Source: Flavobacterium jumunjinense
GTDB lineage: Bacteria > Bacteroidota > Bacteroidia > Flavobacteriales > Flavobacteriaceae
Assembly: GCF_021650975.2 (NCBI RefSeq)
Contig: NZ_CP091285.1
Span: 4,216,001 to 4,280,000, forward strand
DNA length: 64,000 nucleotides
Direction: 5' to 3'
Both the position numbers and the translations under genes were made by a program. Positions 38,888 to 47,536 of this stretch are shown here, piece after piece (positions within the stretch are counted from its first letter, which is position 1; each line of letters begins with the position of its first letter). The notes under the pieces are model-generated. The model had not been told where the DNA came from, ran no database searches, and worked only from the letters and a program-made list of their open reading frames with translations.

Positions 38888-40192
38888 CTAAATCTCATCA
38901 CTTGTAAAACTCGTTATGTGCTTTTTTTTGTAGGGACGAATGATTAATCTTGCTTCTCTATCAAAACGTATGTAATTATAAACCCAATTTAAAAAAACTA
39001 CAGCTTTATTTTTGAAACCTATTAATGAGAACAAATGCACAAACATCCAAACGAACCATGCAAAAACACCACTAAATTTATAATTTGGTAAATCTACAAC
39101 TGCTTTATTACGACCGATTGTCGCCATAGAACCTTTGTCTTTGTATTTAAAAGCTTGCATTTCTTTTTTACAGATTAGCTTTACTAAATTTTCTGCTAAA
39201 TGGTTTCCTTGTTGCATTGCTGGTTGTGCCATCATTGGGTGACCTAATGGATAATCTTCAAGTGCCATTACTGCAATATCTCCAATTGCAAATATATTTG
39301 TATAACCTTCCACTTGATTGTATTGGTTTACTTTAATTCTTTCAGCTCTAGCTACTAAAGAATCTGCATCAAGACCACCTACTAAAGCTCCTTGAACTCC
39401 TGCTGTCCAAATAACGGTTGCGCTATCGAAAGATAAATCGGAATTTGTTGTTACTGTCTTGCTATCATAGCCCGTAACACGAACATTTTTCCAAACACTT
39501 ACACCTAACTTGATTAAAAACTCTTCTGCTTTTTCAGAAGCATTTTCACTCATTGTATTTAGGATTCTATCACTACTTTGAATAAGATTGATTTCCATTT
39601 TTCGAACATCTAAATCTGGATAATCCTTAGGAAGAATTGCCTTCTTCATTTCTGCAAGTGCTCCTGCCAATTCTACACCTGTTGGTCCACCACCAACTAA
39701 AACAAAATTCATTAAACTATGTCTTTCTTCAATATCATTAGTTAATAATGCTTGTTCAAAATTTTCAAGAATTAGACTTCGAATATTTAGTGATTGCGGA
39801 ATGGTTTTCATCGCCATACAGTTTCTTTCCATTTCTTTGTTTCCAAAAAAATTAGTTTTAGATCCTGTTGCTAAAATTAAATAATCGTATTTTAACTCAC
39901 CTATATCGGCTATAATTTTATTATTATCAGTATCAATTTCTTTCACTTCTGCTAACCTGAAATAGAAATCATTATACTCTTGTACTACTTTTCTAATTGG
40001 ATAAGCTATCGAATCGGGTTCTAATCCTCCAGTTGCAACCTGATACATTAATGGTTGAAAATTATGATAATTGTGTTTATCTAATAGAACAACTTGTACA
40101 TTTTTATTTCTTAATTTCTTGGTTAAAGCAATTCCTGCAAATCCTCCTCCAACAATAACAATCCTTGGAAAACTACTTCGTGGTATATTCAT
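38888..40192 (-). CDS. ndh: Type II NADH:quinone oxidoreductase-like flavoprotein
   Basis: The 434-residue protein has RIVIVGGGFAGIALTKKLR (FAD fold), FQPLMYQVATGGLEPDSIA, YDYLILATGSKTNFFG, the NADH-binding FVLVGGGPTGVELAGALAE, TVIWTAGVQ and IFAIGDIAVM. A C-terminal amphipathic/hydrophobic stretch (FAWFVWMFVHLFSLIGF) serves membrane attachment. It passes electrons from NADH to quinone without pumping protons. I start at 40192 (MNIPRSSFPRIV) because a TAnnTTTG box lies at 40217-40224, making an upstream ATG at 40219 impossible as a translated start. Monocistronic. Confidence 0.92.
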   Translation of the reverse strand: MNIPRSSFPRIVIVGGGFAGIALTKKLRNKNVQVVLLDKHNYHNFQPLMYQVATGGLEPDSIAYPIRKVVQEYNDFYFRLAEVKEIDTDNNKIIADIGELKYDYLILATGSKTNFFGNKEMERNCMAMKTIPQSLNIRSLILENFEQALLTNDIEERHSLMNFVLVGGGPTGVELAGALAEMKKAILPKDYPDLDVRKMEINLIQSSDRILNTMSENASEKAEEFLIKLGVSVWKNVRVTGYDSKTVTTNSDLSFDSATVIWTAGVQGALVGGLDADSLVARAERIKVNQYNQVEGYTNIFAIGDIAVMALEDYPLGHPMMAQPAMQQGNHLAENLVKLICKKEMQAFKYKDKGSMATIGRNKAVVDLPNYKFSGVFAWFVWMFVHLFSLIGFKNKAVVFLNWVYNYIRFDREARLIIRPYKKKHITSFTSDEI

Positions 40193-40216
40193 TTTTTGAT
40201 TACTCTTTATATGTTT

Positions 40217-40224
40217 CAAAGATA
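40217..40224 (-). promoter_or_regulatory. -7 box before the NADH dehydrogenase gene
   Basis: TATCTTTG on the minus strand, 24 bases before the chosen ATG at 40192, so the transcript would begin inside the longer open frame. No -33 TTG at standard distance. Confidence 0.45.
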
Positions 40225-40308
40225 CGAAGAATTTGTTTTTTTTATATTAAGTTTCTTTTTTTTCGTTTTTCTTTGTAACAACATTTACAAAATGACTACT
40301 TATAACAT

Positions 40309-40803
40309 ATGAATGAAGCGTCAGAAGAAATTTTTGTAAAGCAATTACAGGAGAATCAGAATATAATCCACAAGATTTGTAGGTTATATACTAATGATGA
40401 AGACGCTCATAAAGACTTGTTTCAAGAAATCACAATTCAGCTCTGGAAAGCTTTTCCAAAATTTAGAGGCGATTCTAAATTTACAACTTGGGCATACCGC
40501 GTTGGGTTAAATACTGCTATTACTCTCTATAGAAAAAAGAAAAAAACGCTAAATACCATAGAATTTGATTCTACTTTTCACAAGGTAAAACAAGAAGATT
40601 ATAATTATGAAGAAGAAGAGCAGTTAAAACTTCTATATAGCGCTATTAGCGAATTGAACGACATTGAAAAAGCATTAGTTTTCTTATATCTAGAGGACAA
40701 AGATTATACCGAAATTTCCGAAACACTTGGAATTAGTGAGGTAAATGCAAGAGTGAAAATGAACAGAGTTAAAGGAAAATTAAAAAAAATATTAAATCCG
40801 TAA
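40309..40803 (+). CDS. ECF RNA polymerase sigma factor
   Basis: This 164-residue protein has sigma2 (IHKICRLYTNDEDAHKDLFQEITIQLWKAFPKF; FTTWAYRVGLNTAI) and sigma4 (LYSAISELNDIEKALVFLYL; YTEISETLGISEVNARVKMNRVKGKLKK), the two-domain ECF plan. It directs polymerase to a small stress or envelope regulon. The next gene (4 bases on) encodes a membrane protein that may be its regulator, though it lacks an anti-sigma motif I can name. A weak TGTAAC...GACTAC pair at 40274-40299, just before the ATG, could be an autoregulatory promoter; I give it little weight. Confidence 0.92.
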   Translation: MNEASEEIFVKQLQENQNIIHKICRLYTNDEDAHKDLFQEITIQLWKAFPKFRGDSKFTTWAYRVGLNTAITLYRKKKKTLNTIEFDSTFHKVKQEDYNYEEEEQLKLLYSAISELNDIEKALVFLYLEDKDYTEISETLGISEVNARVKMNRVKGKLKKILNP

Positions 40804-40806
40804 CCA

Positions 40807-41448
40807 ATGGATGAATTAGATTTATTAAAAAAAGATTGGAAAAAAAGAGAAAACTCCTTCAATCAAGTAAGTGAAAACGATATATATAAAATGCTTCATA
40901 AAAGATCTTCTTCTATTGTAAAGTGGATTTTAATTATAAGTATTTGTGAGTTTATTTTTTGGATTGGACTTTCACTATTAATGAAACAAAACGATCAATT
41001 AACTAATATTTACAAAACAGATCGCTACAATATGATTACCATTTCTGAAATAGTGAATTATATTATTCTGTTATGCTTTATTTTTATTTTTTATAAAAAT
41101 TACATCAAAATAAACGCAAACCAATCTGTTAAAGAATTAATTAAAAACATCTTAAAAACAAAAAAAACCGTACAAGTATACATTAAAGTAATCTTGTTTT
41201 ATTCTGCTATTTTAGTAATTGTGGCAAGTGTTTTTCAATTTAATTACAATCCAGAATTATTAAAGATGTATCATGAAATTGAAGAAAGTGGTTATAAAAA
41301 TTTATTTATTGTAATTTCTTTGCTTTTTGTACTTATATACATCGGTTTACTTTCATTATTTCTTTGGGGATTTTACAAATTAATTTATGGAATTCTATTA
41401 AAGAAACTCTACAAAAATTATGAAGAATTAAAAAAATTAGAACTTTAA
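40807..41448 (+). CDS. Four-helix membrane protein, possible sigma regulator
   Basis: The 213-residue protein starts with a cytoplasmic segment (MDELDLLKKDWKKRENSFNQ) and has four membrane helices (about 38-58, 80-98, 135-155, 178-202). That soluble start with LLKKDW is often seen in proteins encoded directly after ECF sigma genes in flavobacteria (recollection). It starts 4 bases after the sigma gene and 13 bases before the TraB/GumN gene. I infer it could hold the sigma factor at the membrane; no zinc anti-sigma signature is present. Confidence 0.65.
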   Translation: MDELDLLKKDWKKRENSFNQVSENDIYKMLHKRSSSIVKWILIISICEFIFWIGLSLLMKQNDQLTNIYKTDRYNMITISEIVNYIILLCFIFIFYKNYIKINANQSVKELIKNILKTKKTVQVYIKVILFYSAILVIVASVFQFNYNPELLKMYHEIEESGYKNLFIVISLLFVLIYIGLLSLFLWGFYKLIYGILLKKLYKNYEELKKLEL

Positions 41449-41460
41449 AAAAATCAAGTT

Positions 41461-42339
41461 ATGGTACGATTCATTATAGAAGTAGCAAAATTTGCAATTG
41501 TAACTACAATGTTAATTATTGGTTTAGTTGCAAATGCCCAAAAATTAGACAATAGTTTATTGTGGAAAATTTCAGGAAATGGACTTGAAAAACCTTCTTA
41601 TCTATATGGAACAATGCATGCAGTATGTGAAACTAATATTGATGATAAGGTAATGAAAGCATTTGATGAAACAAATCAGCTTTATCTAGAAGTAGATATG
41701 GACGACCCAAATTTACAAGCTTCGATGATGGGTGGTTTAATGATGAAAGATGGTGTTACTATTACTTCATTAATTACCGAAGAAGAAGCAAAAAAACTAG
41801 ATGCTTTTCTACAAAAAAACATTGGCTTTTCGTTAAAAATGATAAATACTTTTAAGCCTTTTTCAATTAGTTCAATGTATATTCCCAAATTATTAGATTG
41901 TCCGATGAAAGCGGTTGATACTGAGTTAATGAATATTTCTGTAGCACAAAATGAAGAAGTTTTTGGTTTAGAAACAATTGAAGATCAAATGGCTGTTTTT
42001 GATAAAATCCCATACGATGTACAAATAGAAGAGTTATTGAAATCTGCAGAAACTGACTTGAAAAAGGATAAAGAAGAGATGAAGAAGATGCTAACTATTT
42101 ATAAGAGTGAAGATATTGAAGCCATGTTGGCCTTTACTAAAGAGTCAGAAAATAAATTAGCTTCAGATTTTGAAGAGGAGTTACTTATTAATAGAAACCA
42201 AAACTGGATTCCTATCATTTCTAAAGTAGCTAAAGAAAAACCAACCTTTTTTGGAGTTGGAGTTGGACATTTAGCTGGTGATAAAGGGGTAATTAAACTA
42301 CTTAGAAAAAAAGGCTTTAAAGTTGAAGCTGTTAAATAA
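41461..42339 (+). CDS. TraB/GumN-family secreted protein
   Basis: A signal peptide (FAIVTTMLIIGLVANAQ) precedes a TraB/GumN (PF01963) domain: NSLLWKISGNGLEKPSYLYGTMHAVCE with the conserved GTMH, LYLEVDMDDP, and the terminal PTFFGVGVGHLAGDKGVIKLLRKKGF with the GxGHLxGxxG block. The paired GTMH/GxGH His and the Glu in YLEVD are proposed metal or catalytic residues related to the erythromycin esterase/Tiki protease fold. It ends the ECF operon, so its expression may track that sigma factor. Function in this phylum unproven. Confidence 0.9.
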   Translation: MVRFIIEVAKFAIVTTMLIIGLVANAQKLDNSLLWKISGNGLEKPSYLYGTMHAVCETNIDDKVMKAFDETNQLYLEVDMDDPNLQASMMGGLMMKDGVTITSLITEEEAKKLDAFLQKNIGFSLKMINTFKPFSISSMYIPKLLDCPMKAVDTELMNISVAQNEEVFGLETIEDQMAVFDKIPYDVQIEELLKSAETDLKKDKEEMKKMLTIYKSEDIEAMLAFTKESENKLASDFEEELLINRNQNWIPIISKVAKEKPTFFGVGVGHLAGDKGVIKLLRKKGFKVEAVK

Positions 42340-42341
42340 TC

Positions 42342-42373
42342 AAAAAAATCCTGTTTGAAACAGGATTTTTTTT
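42342..42373. terminator. Terminator after the TraB/GumN gene
   Basis: AAAAATCCTGTTT pairs with AAACAGGATTTTT with long A and T runs, between converging genes. Confidence 0.85.
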
Positions 42374-42383
42374 TGATTATTTC

Positions 42384-43187
42384 TTAATATTTCCACATTC
42401 TATCTTTATCTAATCTTGCTTGCTCTTCAAGCTCATCTGCAGGAATTACCTTTAAAAATGATGGATGTTGCTCAATTGCATATTCGATTTTTTCTACAAT
42501 ACTATCTACTGAATCGTTTTCATAATCAATCTCTAAAGGAGGTTTAATAACAAAGGATTGTAGAATTCCTTTCTTTTTAATTCGAAGTCCTTTTCTATCA
42601 AAAGAGCGTCTAAAACCATCAATTACAATTGGAACTACAATTGGTTTGTGTTGCAAAATAATATGTGCTGTCCCTTTTCTTACAGGTTTAAACGAACGTG
42701 TTGTACCTTGAGGAAAGGTTACAACCCAACCATCTTCTAATGCTATTTTAATATTTTCTGTATCGTTAGGGTTTACTTCCCTCTTTACATCTTTACCTTC
42801 TGCTCTCCAAGTTCTTTCAACAGTAATAGCTCCAGCGTAAGCCAATATTTTTGGCAATAAACCCGATTGCATAGTTTCCTTTGCTGCAACATAATACATG
42901 TTCATTTTTGGATTCCATAAATAGCCCACATTTTTAATGTTATTTTCTCTTCCTTTCAATGAAGCATTAAAAACATGAAACATAGAAACTACATCTGCAA
43001 AATAGGTTTGATGGTTTGAAATAAATAACACATTAGTCTCGGGTAATGCTCTAATAATTTCAGAACCTTCAATATGCATTTGATTAAACCCTCTATATCG
43101 CTTATGTGTAAAACTACCAGCGATTCGAATTAACCACTTCTTCAAAAATAATATATGTCCGAAAGGATTTCTTTTTAATAATCCCAT
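42384..43187 (-). CDS. PlsC-like 1-acylglycerol-3-phosphate acyltransferase
   Basis: The 267-residue membrane-associated protein has the PlsC motif blocks: NVLFISNHQTYFADVVSMFH, GAITVERTWRAEG, VVTFPQGTTRSFKPVRKG and KPIVVPIVIDGF. In the first block the catalytic His and Asp are separated by five residues (HQTYFAD), not the usual four, and the second reads FPQGTTR where most read FPEGTRS. These may mark a Bacteroidota subfamily with its own acyl acceptor. It would add the second fatty chain in phospholipid or related lipid synthesis. A -7-like TATTTTTG at 43222-43229 lies upstream. Monocistronic. Confidence 0.82.
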   Translation of the reverse strand: MGLLKRNPFGHILFLKKWLIRIAGSFTHKRYRGFNQMHIEGSEIIRALPETNVLFISNHQTYFADVVSMFHVFNASLKGRENNIKNVGYLWNPKMNMYYVAAKETMQSGLLPKILAYAGAITVERTWRAEGKDVKREVNPNDTENIKIALEDGWVVTFPQGTTRSFKPVRKGTAHIILQHKPIVVPIVIDGFRRSFDRKGLRIKKKGILQSFVIKPPLEIDYENDSVDSIVEKIEYAIEQHPSFLKVIPADELEEQARLDKDRMWKY

Positions 43188-43282
43188 AGTTTTTGTGTGT
43201 TTAAAAATAGAAATTGGGCTACAAAAATAGCAAAACCAACCATCTTTATGTTAAAAATCTAAAAAAAAACTATCTTTTCGTC

Positions 43283-43927
43283 TCAAAATTGAATACTGTT
43301 TTTAATAGATTCTTTTAACTCACTCATCATCATAGCAGTAGCTCCCCAAACAACATATTTTTCAACCATAAAAGCAGGAACTTCAATATCCGTTGCATAC
43401 GATGTTGTCATTTTTACCTTTGTTATCGTTTTCTCGTCTAAAAACAATGCTAAAGGAAACTCTAGCACACTCTTAACTTCATCTAAATCAGGAACAAAAC
43501 TCAGCTCTTCATGAGAAATTCCCATAAAAGGAGAAACCAAAAAGTTACTTGGTGGAATGTATACCTTACTAAAGGGTTTAATAATTTGAATCTTATTTGG
43601 AGGGATTCCAACTTCTTCATGAGTTTCACGCAAGGCAGTTTCTGCTAAATCTCTATCTTCAACCTCTACCTTTCCTCCAGGAAAACCAATCTGAGAGGAA
43701 TGCACACCAGGATAAGTATTTCTAACAATTAAAGCCAAATGAGTTTGTGAGGCTTTAGGATAGAGTAACATTAACACAGCAGCTTCTCTAGGCTCTTTTT
43801 CAAGATAATCCATCTCTTTTAAAAAAGAAATTCGTTCCAAAGGAGCCATTTTTGCATGAGCTTCTGTCTCTAACAACTTTTCTTTTTCTATTTTTGGAAC
43901 ATATTTAATAAAATCTTGAAATAACAT
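43283..43927 (-). CDS. Nudix hydrolase, CoA pyrophosphatase type
   Basis: The 214-residue protein has a complete Nudix box, GGKVEVEDRDLAETALRETHEEVGI, preceded by SSQIGFPGG, the combination that marks the NudL/PCD1-like CoA diphosphatases (the UPF0035 block before the Nudix box). The later NFLVSPFMGIS also fits. It would cut coenzyme A or acyl-CoA into 4'-phosphopantetheine and adenosine 3',5'-bisphosphate, limiting oxidised CoA. Monocistronic, divergent from the DUF4268 gene. Confidence 0.9.
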   Translation of the reverse strand: MLFQDFIKYVPKIEKEKLLETEAHAKMAPLERISFLKEMDYLEKEPREAAVLMLLYPKASQTHLALIVRNTYPGVHSSQIGFPGGKVEVEDRDLAETALRETHEEVGIPPNKIQIIKPFSKVYIPPSNFLVSPFMGISHEELSFVPDLDEVKSVLEFPLALFLDEKTITKVKMTTSYATDIEVPAFMVEKYVVWGATAMMMSELKESIKNSIQF

Positions 43928-43994
43928 ACTTGATAGGGTTTATGTATATAAAGTTAATTCAATTTTTTTAACCTTAGTTAATTTTTTAAAAATA

Positions 43995-44438
43995 ATGTAT
44001 AGCAAAGAAGACGCAAAAAGAATAAAAAGAGAGTTTTGGATACAATTTGCAGAAGAATATCCTAGAAAATGGATTTTATATAACACTCAAATTAAAGATT
44101 TTTCTTTTAAATTCTATATAGACAATAAAAAAGCACAAGTTTTATTAGAAATAGAACATAAAGAATTAGAAAAACGTACAATATATTATGAAAAAATTGA
44201 GTCTTTAAAAAATATTCTTTTTGAAGATTACATAAATGATGTTATATTTGAGAGGGACTTTCATTTAGAATCTGGAAAAACGGTTAGTAGAATTTGGGTT
44301 GAAAAAAGCGGAATTAGTATAAACAACAAGGATACATGGAATACTGTTTTTGATTTTTTCTTTGAAAAGATGGATGCATTTGAACGTTTTTTCTTTGATT
44401 ATGAGGAATATATAAATGATTTAGAAACGAATACATAA
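43995..44438 (+). CDS. DUF4268-type protein
   Basis: The 147-residue protein opens MYSKEDAKRIKREFWIQFAEEYPRKWIL and continues with FSFKFYIDNKKAQVLLEIEH and KTVSRIWVEKSGISIN, which I recognise as the Bacteroidota DUF4268 pattern (a nuclease-related fold also found at the end of some restriction-like proteins). I cannot point to a full PD-(D/E)xK site here, so catalysis is doubtful. The 196 bases after it hold nothing I can name. Confidence 0.75.
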   Translation: MYSKEDAKRIKREFWIQFAEEYPRKWILYNTQIKDFSFKFYIDNKKAQVLLEIEHKELEKRTIYYEKIESLKNILFEDYINDVIFERDFHLESGKTVSRIWVEKSGISINNKDTWNTVFDFFFEKMDAFERFFFDYEEYINDLETNT

Positions 44439-44634
44439 ACTATTACGTTTTGTTAGCTACAGAACACGTTATAATTGCCTAAAAATTTACTTTTGAACAA
44501 TGATTTTATGAAATATAATTACGAGTTGTTTTAAATGTCTTTGATCCTACTATTACAAATTCAAATAAACTATCGTTAATCAATATATAAATTAGAATTC
44601 ATCATTAAAACAAAACACTTTTATAAAAAAATAA

Positions 44635-45123
44635 ATGCTAATAGCCTCAATTAAAGAGAATTTTAAAGAAATAATACAGTTACTAGATCAACTAAGCGAT
44701 CTAGATTTCACATATTGTCATCCAGAATTAAGTAATGCTACTATTGGTGAGCATACGCGACATATTATCGAACTTTATCAGGTGTTAATAAAAAATTACT
44801 CCCATGGTTTAGTAAACTATGATAAGCGAGAGCGAAACTTAGCTATTCAAACTTCAATCGTTGAAGCAAAAAAAGCTATTGAAAATATCCTTTCAAATAT
44901 AAATCAACCCAATAAAGATTTATTATTAGAGCAAGGAGCTATTCAACCTTTGTTCACTATTAGTACTAATTATTTTAGAGAATTACTTTATAATTTAGAA
45001 CATAGTATTCATCATCAAGCATTAATAAAAGTAGCCATACTAAAGAATCCAAAAATTAATATTTCGCAAGATTTTGGTGTTGCAAAATCGACAATAGAAT
45101 TTAAAACGCAATGTGTACAGTAA
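44635..45123 (+). CDS. DinB-family protein
   Basis: The 162-residue helical protein contains ATIGEHTRHIIELYQVLIKNY, in which the His pair contributes to a DinB-type metal site, and NLEHSIHHQALIKVAILKN with the remaining His. It overlaps the next gene (NRDE) by 13 bases, and an ATP-grasp gene follows at no gap, so three proteins are made from one transcript. The context suggests a small-molecule role rather than DNA repair, but that is inference. Confidence 0.82.
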   Translation: MLIASIKENFKEIIQLLDQLSDLDFTYCHPELSNATIGEHTRHIIELYQVLIKNYSHGLVNYDKRERNLAIQTSIVEAKKAIENILSNINQPNKDLLLEQGAIQPLFTISTNYFRELLYNLEHSIHHQALIKVAILKNPKINISQDFGVAKSTIEFKTQCVQ

Positions 45124-45785
45124 CCTATGTTCCTTTAAAGAATGGTTCTTGCTTAACTTCAAACAGAGATGAAAAAGTAGCAAGAGAAAAAGCAATTCCG
45201 CCAACAGAATATTTTATTAATAATAAAAAAGTAATTTTCCCTAAAGATCCAAAAGCAGGTGGAACTTGGTTCGCCTATGATGAAAAAAATATCATCATTT
45301 TACTAAATGGAGCTAAAGAGAAACACATCACAAAAAATCAATATCGAAAAAGTAGAGGTTTAATTGTAATTGACTTGATTACTAGTGAGACTATTTTAGA
45401 TGTTTGGAAAACAATAAATTTAGATGGAATTGAACCTTTTACAATTGTCTATTTTAATGGAGAAGAATTATATCAATTAGAATGGAATGAATTAGAAAAA
45501 TCGACAATCTCATTAAATCCAAAAAAAAATCATATTTGGTCTTCTTCAACACTTTATGAGAAAGAAACTAGAGATAAAAGAGAAATTTGGTTTCACGAAT
45601 ATATTTTAAAAAACCAAGAAAACATTAATCCTGAATCACTATTAAATTTTCATCAATTTACTGAAAGCGACAATAAAGAATTTGGGTTACAAATAAATAG
45701 AAACAACACACTAAAGACAATCAGTATTACTCAATGTGTTTTAGTACAAAATAAAATTTCATCAAAATATATTGATTTAATGTAA
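45111..45785 (+). CDS. NRDE (TANGO2-like) protein
   Basis: MCTVTYVPLKNGSCLTSNRDEK is the defining start of the NRDE/TANGO2 family: the Cys2 after Met would be an N-terminal nucleophile in an NTN-hydrolase-like fold, with NRDE at residues 18-21. GGTWFAYDEKN and IVIDLITS fit too. The family is linked to lipid/haem handling and Golgi organisation in animals; bacterial function is open. At 224 residues it is slightly short. It overlaps the DinB gene by 13 bases, and its stop touches the ATP-grasp start. Confidence 0.88.
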   Translation: MCTVTYVPLKNGSCLTSNRDEKVAREKAIPPTEYFINNKKVIFPKDPKAGGTWFAYDEKNIIILLNGAKEKHITKNQYRKSRGLIVIDLITSETILDVWKTINLDGIEPFTIVYFNGEELYQLEWNELEKSTISLNPKKNHIWSSSTLYEKETRDKREIWFHEYILKNQENINPESLLNFHQFTESDNKEFGLQINRNNTLKTISITQCVLVQNKISSKYIDLM

Positions 45786-46829
45786 ATGAAAAAGACAAAA
45801 TTATTATTTCATAAAATTAAACATTGGGAATATTGGCCTTATCAAATTGTTTACCTTCCTGTTTATTTTCAATATTTATATTACGCAGTAAAAGCAAAGT
45901 CATTTTTCTTTTTCAATGCTTCCAACCCTAGCATCAAAAATGGTGGATTTTTCATGGAATCTAAAAAAGAAATTTATGATTTAATTCCTCAAGAATACTA
46001 TCCAAAAACATTCCTTTTTAAAGTAAACACACCTTTTAAAGAGATTAGAGAAATTCTCAAAAAAAATGAATTAAAATACCCATTAATCGGAAAACCTGAT
46101 ATTGGATTAAGAGGAACTGCTGTAAAAAAAATAAATTCGGAAATTGAACTTCTAGATTATAGTACTAGAGCTAATTTTGATTTTTTAATTCAAGGATTAA
46201 TTCCGTTTCATAATGAGATTGGTTTGTTCTATGTAAGATTACCAAATGAGGAAAAAGGAATAATTACAGGAATTGTACAAAAAGAATTCATGATTATTAA
46301 TGGTGATGGAAAAAAAACTATAAAAGAACATCTTGAAAAAGATCCACGATATCTATTTCAAATTGAAGCACTAGAAAAAGAATATAAAGAAAAATTAAAC
46401 ACTGTCTTAAATGCAGAGGAATCAATAAACTTGGTTCCTTATGGAAATCATTGTAGAGGAACAAAATTCATAGATGCCAGTCATCAAATTACACCTAAGT
46501 TAGTTGACCGTTTCAATCTTATTTGTGAAAAAATTGAAGGTTTTCATTTTGGGAGAATGGACATTATGTTTAATACCTATGAAGAGCTTGAAAATGGAGA
46601 GAACTTTAAAATAGTAGAAATTAATGGTGCTATTAGTGAGCCAACACATATATATGATCCGCAACATTCATTATTGTATGGCTGGAAAGAATTAACACGT
46701 CACTTCAAATATATGTACGAAATTAGTATCCATAATAAGAAAAAAGGAGCAAAATATTTAACTTTTAAAGAGGGTGTTAAAGAGTTTAAAAAGCATCACG
46801 AATATTATGATACAATTTTAAAGTTCTAA
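45786..46829 (+). CDS. ATP-grasp ligase-like protein
   Basis: The 347-residue protein has ATP-grasp features: YPLIGKPDIGLRGTAVKKI (nucleotide-binding Lys and Gly-rich loop, about 98-116), DFLIQGLIPFHNEIGLFYVRLP, and GRMDIMFN...FKIVEINGAISEPTHIYDP, the D...E-I-N metal site typical of D-Ala-D-Ala-ligase-like enzymes. PYGNHCRGTKF is a family block between them. All metal residues are present. It joins a carboxylate to an amine or thiol; substrates unknown. It begins 1 base after the NRDE stop and ends the operon. Confidence 0.82.
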   Translation: MKKTKLLFHKIKHWEYWPYQIVYLPVYFQYLYYAVKAKSFFFFNASNPSIKNGGFFMESKKEIYDLIPQEYYPKTFLFKVNTPFKEIREILKKNELKYPLIGKPDIGLRGTAVKKINSEIELLDYSTRANFDFLIQGLIPFHNEIGLFYVRLPNEEKGIITGIVQKEFMIINGDGKKTIKEHLEKDPRYLFQIEALEKEYKEKLNTVLNAEESINLVPYGNHCRGTKFIDASHQITPKLVDRFNLICEKIEGFHFGRMDIMFNTYEELENGENFKIVEINGAISEPTHIYDPQHSLLYGWKELTRHFKYMYEISIHNKKKGAKYLTFKEGVKEFKKHHEYYDTILKF

Positions 46830-46926
46830 ATACAGTAATTCAAATGTTAAGAATTGCAAAATATTTTTTTGTAATTTTATCTCTGGAAAACAAGAGAATA
46901 ATATCTCTTAGAATTTTACAAATAAT

Positions 46927-47460
46927 ATGAACCTTACTTTAGAAACAAAACGACTTCTTCTTAGACCTTTAGAACTTTCTGATGATGAAGATATGTTTCA
47001 ACTTGACAACAACCCAAATGTTCATGAATATTTAGGAAAAAACCCAGTCCAGTCAATTGAAGAAAGCCGAGTTTATATTAAAAACATCAATGAACAATAT
47101 TTAAAAAATAACATTGGTCGCTTTGCAGTAGTATTAAAAGAAACTGGTGATTTTTTAGGTTGGTGTGGATTAAAATTCATTACAGAAGAAGAAAACAATC
47201 ATATTAATTTTTATGAAATTGGTTACCGTTTTAAAGAAGAGTTTTGGGGTCAAGGTTTTGCATACGAATCGGCAAATGCATGGTTAGAATATGCTTTTAA
47301 TACATTAAAAGTATCTACTCTTTATGCTTCTGCACATATCAACAATAAAGGTTCTCGAAAAGTTTTAGAAAAAATAGGGCTTCAATTACAAAATGAATAC
47401 TTATGGAATAATGAAATTCCATGTGTCTGGTATGAATTAAAAAAAGAAGTAGAGAAATAA
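46927..47460 (+). CDS. GNAT-family N-acetyltransferase (RimJ/RimL type)
   Basis: The 177-residue protein is a standard Acetyltransf_3 domain: LETKRLLLRPLELSDDEDMF at the start, GWCGLKFI and YEIGYRFKEEFWGQGFAYES, where the last gives the acetyl-CoA loop (Q/RxxGxG-like FWGQGFA). SAHINNKGSRKVLEKIGLQ is the usual C-terminal block. It acetylates an amino group of a protein N-terminus or small molecule. Monocistronic with a terminator. Confidence 0.92.
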   Translation: MNLTLETKRLLLRPLELSDDEDMFQLDNNPNVHEYLGKNPVQSIEESRVYIKNINEQYLKNNIGRFAVVLKETGDFLGWCGLKFITEEENNHINFYEIGYRFKEEFWGQGFAYESANAWLEYAFNTLKVSTLYASAHINNKGSRKVLEKIGLQLQNEYLWNNEIPCVWYELKKEVEK

Positions 47461-47463
47461 AAC

Positions 47464-47492
47464 AACCTCATTCAAAACTATAGAATGAGGTT
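47464..47492 (+). terminator. Terminator after the GNAT gene
   Basis: AACCTCATTC pairs with GAATGAGGTT around a 9-base loop, followed by T/A-rich sequence, directly after the acetyltransferase stop. Confidence 0.75.
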
Positions 47493-47536
47493 ATTAAAAA
47501 AAATAATCAAATTATAAAAAAAACATTATATCAATT

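Noticed and set aside
40274..40299. TGTAAC...GACTAC as an autoregulated ECF promoter
   Set aside because: Spacing of 14 bases and the absence of a second copy make it too weak to list as a feature.
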